Part shown: positions 1-6,092 of the stretch, one piece after another
Layout: every line of letters starts with the position of its first letter
How positions within the stretch are numbered: the first letter of the stretch is position 1
Source: Ferrithrix thermotolerans DSM 19514
GTDB lineage: Bacteria > Actinomycetota > Acidimicrobiia > Acidimicrobiales > Ilumatobacteraceae
Reading direction: 5' to 3'
Assembly (NCBI GenBank): GCA_945878705.1
Contig: CAMCUE010000053.1
Coordinates: 1-7,568 of the forward strand
DNA: 7,568 bases
Translations under genes and position numbers: made by a program
The notes under the pieces: generated by a model
What the model was told of the DNA's origin: nothing
Databases searched by the model: none
What the model saw: the letters and a program-made list of their open reading frames with translations, nothing else

Positions 1-10
1 ACTAAGCCTT

Positions 11-1570
11 GTGTGTCAAACTGGGTCAATGCAGTCGGGGAGTGTGAAGCCGAAACTGAATTCTGTGACAGAGAAATCTCCAGTGGTTGAACTTGCAAAC
101 ATAAGCAAGAGTTTTCCTGGGGTAATTGCGAATCGTGATATCTCGATGCAGATTGATCGTGCCACGATCCATGCCATCGTTGGAGAAAACGGGGCCGGTA
201 AGTCGACTCTGATGAAGATTCTTTACGGTCTTCATCAGCCAGATTCAGGGACTATTGCGATCAATGGAGTAGTCACGCAATTTAAGTCGCCAAGCGAGGC
301 GATAGCGGCCGGTATCGGCATGGTGCACCAGCATTTTATGTTGGCAGACAATTTGACAGTCCTTGAAAACATCATTCTTGGTTACGAACCAACCAGTTAT
401 GGCGTGCTTTCATTAGGTGATGCCCGCAAGCGAGTCAAAGAGTTGGCAACCTCAATTGGCGTAGACCTTGATTTGGATCTGCCGATTTCAGAATTAGGAG
501 TCGGGCAAAGGCAGCGGGTCGAAATATTGAAAGTGCTTTTTCGTGGTGCAGATATTTTGGTTTTAGATGAGCCAACGGCAGTTCTCGTACCCCAAGAAGT
601 TGACGAGTTATTTGTCAATCTCCGGAAACTAGTTGCAAGTGGAACAACGATTTTGTTTATCTCGCACAAACTTGATGAGGTTTTATCGATTTCCGATCAG
701 ATAACGGTGATTCGCCAGGGTTCAACAGTTGCAACTGTCTCACCTAAAGAGGTGGATCGTTTGAAACTTGCCGAACTAATGGTTGGTTCTGATCTGCCAG
801 GTCATGGAGAACGCGTGACAAAAATCGGCAAAAATATTCAGTTGTCGGCGCGTAACTTAACTGTTGTTGTTAAGGACCACAAGAATCCAGTTCAAGATTT
901 GTCGTTTGATATTTTTGAAAGTGAGATCATCGGCATCGCCGGAGTGGACGGAAACGGTCAATTTGAACTTTGTGAGGCTCTGCTTGGATTAGTTGAAATT
1001 CAAGGCACCGTAGAGATAGGCGGCAAAGATGCGACCAACTTGAATGTTCGCGAACGACTTGATCAAGGACTCGCTTATATTCCTTTTGATCGACACCGTG
1101 AAGGTTTGATGCTTTCTGCTTCGCTTTGGGAGAACGCCCTATTAGGTCACGAAGTCTCGCTTTCTCGTGGCCCGATGATTGATTTTGATGCCGCAAAAGA
1201 GTCGTGCCGAAAAATAATTGAACAGTTTGGGGTGATGACGCCAAATGAACTGGTGCCAGCGTTCGTGTTGTCGGGTGGCAATCAACAAAAACTTGTCGTA
1301 GGTCGCAATCTTGCAAAGGCCCCCAAAGTGCTGATTGCTGCTCACCCCACTCGTGGCATAGATGTGGGTGCGCAGGCCGCAGTCTGGGAGGAGATCCGCC
1401 GTTCGCGTGACGCTGGCATGTCGGTTTTGCTTGTGTCTGCTGATCTTGAAGAAGTTTTGGGTCTCTCCGACAGAATTCTCGTGATGTTTGACGGCAAAAT
1501 TTCGGCAGAACTTGACCCGAAGAAAGCCACTCCACAAATTCTTGGAAAATATATGACTGGTGCGCAGTGA
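11..1570 (+). CDS. ABC importer ATP-binding protein, BMP/nucleoside type (two fused ATPase domains)
   Basis: This is the energy-coupling subunit of a NupO/YufO-like importer and acts at the inner face of the membrane with the two permeases downstream. Domain 1 is complete: Walker A GENGAGKST (residues 58-66), Q-loop Q107, signature LGVGQ (about 162-166), Walker B and catalytic Glu in DILVLDEPT (181-189), and switch His H219. Domain 2 is degenerate: GVDGNGQ (311-317) stands where Walker A should be, the signature LSGGNQQ (420-426) is intact, the Walker B region reads LIAAHPTRGID (441-451), and the switch His is replaced in VSADLEE. This asymmetry is usual for the family. Nucleoside uptake is inferred from family and gene order; the substrate is not proven. 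The start is uncertain. The frame is open to the window edge, the chosen start is GTG, and ATG at 29 or GTG at 65 are alternatives. GTG 65 would give about 501 residues and place the start just before the conserved domain. No clear Shine-Dalgarno site decides it. Confidence 0.93.
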   Translation: MCQTGSMQSGSVKPKLNSVTEKSPVVELANISKSFPGVIANRDISMQIDRATIHAIVGENGAGKSTLMKILYGLHQPDSGTIAINGVVTQFKSPSEAIAAGIGMVHQHFMLADNLTVLENIILGYEPTSYGVLSLGDARKRVKELATSIGVDLDLDLPISELGVGQRQRVEILKVLFRGADILVLDEPTAVLVPQEVDELFVNLRKLVASGTTILFISHKLDEVLSISDQITVIRQGSTVATVSPKEVDRLKLAELMVGSDLPGHGERVTKIGKNIQLSARNLTVVVKDHKNPVQDLSFDIFESEIIGIAGVDGNGQFELCEALLGLVEIQGTVEIGGKDATNLNVRERLDQGLAYIPFDRHREGLMLSASLWENALLGHEVSLSRGPMIDFDAAKESCRKIIEQFGVMTPNELVPAFVLSGGNQQKLVVGRNLAKAPKVLIAAHPTRGIDVGAQAAVWEEIRRSRDAGMSVLLVSADLEEVLGLSDRILVMFDGKISAELDPKKATPQILGKYMTGAQ

Positions 1571-2676
1571 CACAACAACTTGCTTCTCAGCGTAATTTCG
1601 ACTCAATGCGCAAGTCGCTAAACACTCTGGGCAGTTCTGTTGGTGCAATAATTCTCGCTCTAGTTATTTGTGGTGTGCTTTTGCTGGTTACTGGCAAAGA
1701 TCCTTTCGCGGCATATGGAAAAATTCTAGAAACAGGACTAACCGGCGAGAAACTGCTTGAAATGTTGAAACGAGCGACGCCTCTGATCTTTAGCGCGATC
1801 GCGGTTGCGATTGGCTTCAAGATGAATCTTTTTAACATCGGTGTCGAAGGACAGTACTTATTTGCCGCGCTCATCGCTGCTGAAGCGGGTACCCATGTTT
1901 CTTTGCCAGCTCCTGTGCACGTTTTGTTTATTTTGGTGGTGGCAATGGTTTCGGGTGCTGCCTGGGCAAGCATTGCAGCAATTTTAAAAATCACTCGTGG
2001 GATTAACGAAGTGATTTCAACGATCATGCTTAACTACATCGCCTTGTCGTTTATTCAGTGGATTTTCGAAACTTTCTTTCGGGATGATTCTGACGGTGGT
2101 TTGAATGTTAAAACCACGGAAATCGCCCCGAGTGGGCGAATGCCAGATTTAGTTGACGATCGACTTAACGGAATGTTCATTGTCGCATTATTCGCTGCTT
2201 TTCTGTATTGGGTTGTCGTGTTTAGAAGTCGTTTTGGTTTTCAACTTCGGGCAAGTGGTCTCAACCCGATTGCGGCGCGCACTGCGGGTATCCCAGCCAA
2301 ACAAATGATTTTATTTGCCCTTGTGCTGTCGGGCGCAGTCGCTGGTCTGGTTGCAATGCCATCGGTGATTGGTGATGTGTATGCGTATGGGCCGTCATCA
2401 ACTCCGACGCAGTTTGGTTTCGCGGGAATCACAGTTGCTTTATTAGGTCGCAACCATCCACTAGGAATTATCGTCGCGGCGATGTTGTTTGGATTTTTGG
2501 ATTCAACATCGGCGGTCCTTCAGCTTTCTGAAATACCGAGTTCAATTGTCAAAGTCATTCAAGCGATCATTGTGCTCGTTGTAGTTATCGTCAACGAGTC
2601 TTCGTCAAGGCGCTATAACCGAAAAACTGCCGAGCGAGCCGCCATGGCGCTAAAAAGTTTGGATGTAACGCAATGA
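1567..2676 (+). CDS. ABC importer permease 1, BMP/nucleoside type (NupP/YufP-like)
   Basis: This is an integral membrane subunit of the branched-chain amino acid/sugar/nucleoside permease superfamily (BPD_transp_2 type) and forms half of the translocation channel. It has 369 residues, close to the family norm. A short basic N-terminus precedes a first hydrophobic span near 22-42. Further spans lie around 70-86, 117-140, 150-168, 203-219, 247-267, 284-294, 299-315 and 328-343. Family-typical stretches include NLFNIGVEGQY (87-97), TRGINEVISTIMLNYIA (143-159), the cytoplasmic loop RASGLNPIAARTAGI (228-242), which probably contacts the ATPase, and GFAGITVALLGRNHPLGI (284-301). The GTG start overlaps the ATPase stop by 4 bases (GTGA), pointing to translational coupling. 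The assignment to the nucleoside branch rests on these motifs together with the double ATPase and second permease beside it. Confidence 0.93.
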   Translation: MTQQLASQRNFDSMRKSLNTLGSSVGAIILALVICGVLLLVTGKDPFAAYGKILETGLTGEKLLEMLKRATPLIFSAIAVAIGFKMNLFNIGVEGQYLFAALIAAEAGTHVSLPAPVHVLFILVVAMVSGAAWASIAAILKITRGINEVISTIMLNYIALSFIQWIFETFFRDDSDGGLNVKTTEIAPSGRMPDLVDDRLNGMFIVALFAAFLYWVVVFRSRFGFQLRASGLNPIAARTAGIPAKQMILFALVLSGAVAGLVAMPSVIGDVYAYGPSSTPTQFGFAGITVALLGRNHPLGIIVAAMLFGFLDSTSAVLQLSEIPSSIVKVIQAIIVLVVVIVNESSSRRYNRKTAERAAMALKSLDVTQ

Positions 2677-3914
2677 CCCAATCAAAAAATTTGAGATTAT
2701 TGATTTTAATATTTGGCGCGTTGGCGATTATCTCGTCCGTTCGTTTATGGACAGCTCAAGACGCATTGACATCTTCGGGCACTATTGGCACGGCGCTGCG
2801 ATTGACTGTGCCGATTCTTCTCGCGGGAATGGCTGGTCTTTGGGCCGAACGCTGCGGAGTTTTAAACATTGGTATTGAAGGCATGATGATTTTCGGAACA
2901 TGGGCGGGCGCCTGGGGTGCATGGCAATTTGGGCCATGGGTTGGATTGCTTTTCGCAATATTGGGTGGCATGTTTGGAGGATTGGTTCACGCCGTCGCCA
3001 CGGTTCGTTTCAATATTGATCAAGTTATTTCGGGTGTTGTCATCAATTTATTCGCATTCTTCGGGGTGCGATATCTAAGTGAACTTGTTTATGTCGGCAA
3101 GAAAGGTGGAGGAATTAGCCAATCCCCTCCACAGAAGTGGGCCCTTCCGAGATTTAATTTGCCGATACTTTCAGGTGGAGATATTGCTGGTTGGAAGTCG
3201 CCAGATTTCTTGGGGTGGTTGGAGTTGCAAAGATGGTTCATCCTCGGCGACCTCGGCGGAATTGGTCGGGGTTTGACTCACAGTATTTCTTGGGCAACAG
3301 TGATAGCGGTAGTCGTCGTTCCGGTTTCGACTTGGGTTTTATGGCGCACGCGTTTTGGTTTGCGTCTGCGGTCTTCAGGAGAATCACCAGTTGCTGCTGA
3401 GAGTCTTGGCGTCAATGTGATTCGACTGCGATATTACGGATTATTGATTAGTGGTGGTCTCGCCGGTCTAGCAGGTGGCACTCTTTCGATTGTCGCCTCT
3501 TCTTATTATCGCCAAGGCCAAACTGCAGGTCGCGGATTTATCGGACTCGCAACAATGATTTTCGGAAACTGGCGTCCAAGTGGAATCATGACTGGCGCCA
3601 TGTTGTTTGGCTACGCCGAAGGTGTGAAGCTCGTCGCATCAGACTCAATCACCGCTTCGTTCTTGTTTATTGCCGCCATTTCTGTAATGTTTTTTATCTA
3701 CGCCATTATTCGACGCAAGCGGATGCAAGTGTTGATCGCTCTAGTGGCTTTTTGTCTTTCAGCAATTGCGTATCGAACCGTTGACACGGTTCCTGAATCA
3801 TTGACACAGTCTCTGCCATATGTTGTGACGCTTATTGTTTTGGCTACAGCAAATCAAAGGTTGCGACCACCGGCAATGGCAGGTGTGCCGTTTCGACCCG
3901 GCGAGCCACACTAA
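2673..3914 (+). CDS. ABC importer permease 2, BMP/nucleoside type (NupQ/YufQ-like), long form
   Basis: This is the second channel subunit, partner of the preceding permease. Conserved stretches are ERCGVLNIGIEGMMIFG (59-75), FNIDQVISGVVINLFA (113-128), RSSGESPVAAESLGVNV (233-249) and GRGFIGLATMIFGNWRPSG (286-304). Hydrophobic spans are visible near 8-22, 44-57, 70-105, 118-133, 207-224, 255-275, 288-298, 305-318 and 329-346. At 413 residues it is longer than the roughly 310-320 of Bacillus YufQ. The extra length lies in a loop (about 141-205, rich in Gly, Trp and Pro) and in a C-terminal extension with two more hydrophobic spans (about 351-367 and 381-393) and a Pro-rich tail. I recall similar long forms in Actinobacteria. 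The ATG overlaps the previous stop by 4 bases (ATGA), so it is probably co-translated. It is the last gene of the + strand cluster in this window. Confidence 0.92.
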   Translation: MTQSKNLRLLILIFGALAIISSVRLWTAQDALTSSGTIGTALRLTVPILLAGMAGLWAERCGVLNIGIEGMMIFGTWAGAWGAWQFGPWVGLLFAILGGMFGGLVHAVATVRFNIDQVISGVVINLFAFFGVRYLSELVYVGKKGGGISQSPPQKWALPRFNLPILSGGDIAGWKSPDFLGWLELQRWFILGDLGGIGRGLTHSISWATVIAVVVVPVSTWVLWRTRFGLRLRSSGESPVAAESLGVNVIRLRYYGLLISGGLAGLAGGTLSIVASSYYRQGQTAGRGFIGLATMIFGNWRPSGIMTGAMLFGYAEGVKLVASDSITASFLFIAAISVMFFIYAIIRRKRMQVLIALVAFCLSAIAYRTVDTVPESLTQSLPYVVTLIVLATANQRLRPPAMAGVPFRPGEPH

Positions 3915-3915
3915 A

Positions 3916-3929
3916 ACTTTCGGCGAAGT
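3916..3929. terminator. Possible weak bidirectional terminator hairpin between convergent genes
   Basis: Only 16 bases separate the stop of the second permease from the stop of mog on the opposite strand. They hold a small inverted repeat, ACTTT-cggc-GAAGT, with one G·U pair. AAA precedes it and GTTATTT follows, so each strand has a short, imperfect T-rich side. The stem has only 5 base pairs and is far weaker than a typical intrinsic terminator. It may be coincidental. Confidence 0.2.
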
Positions 3930-3930
3930 G

Positions 3931-4485
3931 TTATTTGCCTTTGGGGCGAAACGTAACAAGACCGTTTGTCAGTTCAAGTCTTGGGCCGTTAATTAGGTCG
4001 ATGCAGTAGGGCACTGCAGGCATCACTGCGTCGAGACATTCGGCTATTGAGGATGGTTTGCCTGGCAAATTAATAATCAGCGCACCACCACGAATGCCGG
4101 CAGTTTGACGAGACAGGATCGCAGTCGGCACAACTTTCAGCGAAGTCGTACGCATCAACTCGCCAAAGCCTGGCATCATCTTTTCGCAGACTTGCTCTGT
4201 TGCTTCGGGCGTGATATCGCGCACTGCTGGCCCTGTGCCACCAGTTGTGACGATGAGGCAACACTTTTCGACGTCAGCGAGTTCGCACAATGCTGCTGTG
4301 ATTAAGTTAATTTCGTCGGCGATGACTCTGGCGACAGGTTGCCACGTGTTTGAGAGATGTTTGGTGAAGTATTCGTGAATTGCCGGGCCGCCTAGATCTT
4401 GATAGACACCTGCTGAAGCGCGGTCAGAAACTGTGACGATACCTATTTTCGCGATTTGTGTGTTCGCTGAATTATTGTCAGTCAT
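3931..4485 (-). CDS. mog: Molybdopterin adenylyltransferase (MogA family)
   Basis: MogA activates molybdopterin by adenylylation with ATP before molybdate insertion, a late cytoplasmic step of molybdenum cofactor synthesis. The 184-residue product matches the single-domain MogA/MoaB fold along its length. Numbered from the ATG, it shows VSDRASAGVYQD (19-30), the nucleotide/pterin loop VTTGGTGPAVRDITPEAT (79-96) with the conserved Asp D90, MPGFGE (104-109), VPTAILSRQ (119-127) and LIINLPGKPSS (136-146). The motifs after the glycine loop and the VPYCIDLINGP end (158-168) resemble E. coli MogA more than MoaB. It lacks a short insert of about ten residues that E. coli MogA carries before the VPYC motif. 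The ATG at 4485 is chosen; a TTG immediately upstream (4488) is possible. No strong ribosome site is visible. It starts 6 bases after the sulfotransferase stop and is probably last in that operon. No other cofactor-synthesis gene lies nearby. Confidence 0.93.
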   Translation of the reverse strand: MTDNNSANTQIAKIGIVTVSDRASAGVYQDLGGPAIHEYFTKHLSNTWQPVARVIADEINLITAALCELADVEKCCLIVTTGGTGPAVRDITPEATEQVCEKMMPGFGELMRTTSLKVVPTAILSRQTAGIRGGALIINLPGKPSSIAECLDAVMPAVPYCIDLINGPRLELTNGLVTFRPKGK

Positions 4486-4491
4486 CAACTA

Positions 4492-5451
4492 TTACCAGAA
4501 CAGATTTTGTGGATCGTTATATTTTTTGCCAAAAGATGCGTTACGAACTATTGACTTATAAATCTGTCGCCAGCCGAAGCGAAAACCAGTCAGCGACCTT
4601 GCGGTAAACGAAACTGCTTGCAATCGTTCAATTGATGCACGAAAACCCCGCAGCATCGCCGTTTCAGTAGCGCTCAACACCAGTGGTTCAATCGTCGCAG
4701 GAAACGCGAGAGTCTCAAATTTGAACGATTCGTAATCCATCGCATATACAGCCTGCAGACGGTTGGCAGTATGTTGATCGCAAACCTGTTCAAGTTTGAT
4801 TCCAAAGCCAACATTGTGTCGCTCGAGAGTTAGTGCAGTGCCAGCGCGACGATTTACCTCGTCGACCAGTGTTTGCATTTCAGATGATTGCTCAACGCGA
4901 ACTTTCATGTTGTAGTTGAACTTGTCGGGGTGAACAATGTGTGACTGCGGCAAAAAATGATGATCATCCATAAACTCATTTGTTTGCTCAGAGATCATTT
5001 TGGCAAACAACGCAAAACTTTCAGTGATGTTGACACGGCCGTCAACTAGTTGATCTTGGCAAAGGTCAATTGCCGTTTCTGGTGTACCTGGCGCTCGCGA
5101 AAAAATGCGGTTTTCCCATGCCGAGTAAGCACGAGTCAGTGGGTCGCGAGTCGCATAAACCCGCAACCAGTCTGGTGAGTGCAGAACTTCATCAATCTGT
5201 TTTGCGTTCATGTCAATTAATTTTGTAAGTCCACTTACACCGAGTTCATGAATTGTTTGCGAACGGGCCATGTGTGGGCTGATCAAGCGATCAAGTCGCG
5301 ACTGGTCGTATGAGCCGCTGGCCTTGGCGAGCAACATTTTGATGCTGCTACAAGCAACTTTGGTAGTCGGGCAGTACATAATTTTCAAACTTGGTGCGAC
5401 GAGCAAAAAGCCGGCAAATGGTTTGAGAGGAAAATCTTTATCGCTGACCAT
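4492..5451 (-). CDS. Sulfotransferase, PAPS-dependent (carbohydrate/HNK-1-like family)
   Basis: It probably transfers the sulfonate group of PAPS to a hydroxyl on an unknown acceptor, perhaps a glycan. Residue numbers here count from the GTG at 5475. The 5'-phosphosulfate loop is TTKVACSSIK (37-46), which parallels the PKVACTNWK-type loop of chondroitin and HNK-1 sulfotransferases. The 3'-phosphate motif is VYATRDPLTRAYSAW (106-120), with R110 and S118 in the expected places. HHFLPQSHIV (172-181) and the YAMDYESFKFE segment (244-254) also fit the Sulfotransfer_2 pattern. There is no signal peptide or clear membrane anchor, unlike the Golgi enzymes of animals, so it is probably cytoplasmic. 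A C-terminal stretch of about 65 residues, basic and rich in aromatics, lies beyond the recognisable domain. The ATG at 5451 is chosen, 16 bases after cysC; the GTG at 5475 would overlap the cysC stop by 8 bases and add 8 residues. Its place directly after cysC matches its need for PAPS. Confidence 0.85.
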   Translation of the reverse strand: MVSDKDFPLKPFAGFLLVAPSLKIMYCPTTKVACSSIKMLLAKASGSYDQSRLDRLISPHMARSQTIHELGVSGLTKLIDMNAKQIDEVLHSPDWLRVYATRDPLTRAYSAWENRIFSRAPGTPETAIDLCQDQLVDGRVNITESFALFAKMISEQTNEFMDDHHFLPQSHIVHPDKFNYNMKVRVEQSSEMQTLVDEVNRRAGTALTLERHNVGFGIKLEQVCDQHTANRLQAVYAMDYESFKFETLAFPATIEPLVLSATETAMLRGFRASIERLQAVSFTARSLTGFRFGWRQIYKSIVRNASFGKKYNDPQNLFW

Positions 5452-5467
5452 AGTTATTGCATCACTT

Positions 5468-6064
5468 TCATGCACCAGCTTTAACGAGAAGTTTGTCTAG
5501 TATCATCGCGACCGATTGTTGCAGTGTTTCGTTGTTTGCGCCGACGACTACATCAGGCGACTTCGGAACTTCATACGGGCTATCTACGCCACTTAGCCCC
5601 GTCATGTCTCCGCTACGAACCTTGGCGTACAAGCCCTTTGTGTCGCGCCGTTCGCACTCTTCAAGTGATGTTGCGACATGAACTTCAATGAATTTCAAGT
5701 TGCGGTCTTCGTGAATTTTGCGCGCGTGTGCACGTGAGGTTATAAACGGTGAGATGATCGGTACTATTGCGACCGTGCCTGAGTCGGCAAACAAACAAGC
5801 GACTTCGGCTATCCGTCGAATGTTTTCAGTGCGTTCGTCATCGCTGAAGCCAAGATCTGAGTTCAGTCCGTGGCGACCATTATCGGCATCCAGAATGTAT
5901 GAAAGCCGACTTGTGTTTAAGAGTTCTCGCGCGAGTCCGTTTGCAATCGTCGACTTTCCCGAACCAGAGAATCCAGTTAACCAAACGGTTGCACCAACGA
6001 GTCCATGTCTGTTCCAGCGTTGTGCTCTGGTCACACCTGGTTCGTGCCATACAGGTTGGTTCAT
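5468..6064 (-). CDS. cysC: Adenylylsulfate (APS) kinase
   Basis: It phosphorylates APS with ATP at the 3' position to give PAPS, the sulfonate donor. The 198-residue length is typical of a stand-alone APS kinase. The N-terminal WHEPGVTRAQR (6-16) is followed by Walker A GFSGSGKST (31-39), the APS-binding segment LDADNGRHGLNSDLGFS (58-74), ENIRRIAEVACLF (80-92), ISPF (104-107) with the conserved Ser, and the lid KGLYAKVRSGDMTGLSGVDSPYE (143-165). The APS motif, usually DGDN followed by a hydrophobic residue, here reads DADNG. The ATG at 6064 is chosen because AGAGAAG lies 4 bases before it and homology begins just after it. The frame stays open further upstream into cysN, but that extension looks like shadow sequence. 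It starts 28 bases after the cysN stop. It is separate from CysN, unlike the CysNC fusion of mycobacteria. Confidence 0.95.
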   Translation of the reverse strand: MNQPVWHEPGVTRAQRWNRHGLVGATVWLTGFSGSGKSTIANGLARELLNTSRLSYILDADNGRHGLNSDLGFSDDERTENIRRIAEVACLFADSGTVAIVPIISPFITSRAHARKIHEDRNLKFIEVHVATSLEECERRDTKGLYAKVRSGDMTGLSGVDSPYEVPKSPDVVVGANNETLQQSVAMILDKLLVKAGA

Positions 6065-6068
6065 TTTG

Positions 6069-6076
6069 CTTCTCTC
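6069..6076 (-). promoter_or_regulatory. Ribosome binding site of cysC
   Basis: The minus strand reads GAGAGAAG followed by CAAA and the ATG at 6064. This is the clearest purine-rich ribosome site in the window. It supports the 198-residue start of cysC over the longer open frame that reaches back into cysN. Confidence 0.6.
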
Positions 6077-6092
6077 ACTAGTAAATACAAGT

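Noticed and set aside
927..1648. Overlapping minus-strand open frames under the ATPase gene
   Set aside because: They are antisense to a strongly conserved coding frame, show no recognisable domain and have low-quality composition.
3079..3400. Small + strand frames inside the second permease gene
   Set aside because: They are out-of-frame readings of a conserved membrane protein gene, with no family resemblance or ribosome site.
3781..3830. Two TTGACA boxes (3781 and 3801) as promoter -35 elements
   Set aside because: Neither has a plausible -10 box at the usual spacing, both lie inside a coding region, and no + strand gene starts downstream.
4002..4018. Inverted repeat TGCAGT-agggc-ACTGCA inside mog
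   Set aside because: It is a short 6-bp stem fully within conserved coding sequence (the VMPAVPYC region), so codon constraint and chance explain it.
5469..5471. ATG overlapping the cysC stop (ATGA) as the sulfotransferase start
   Set aside because: That ATG is in a different frame from the sulfotransferase and reaches a stop after five codons.
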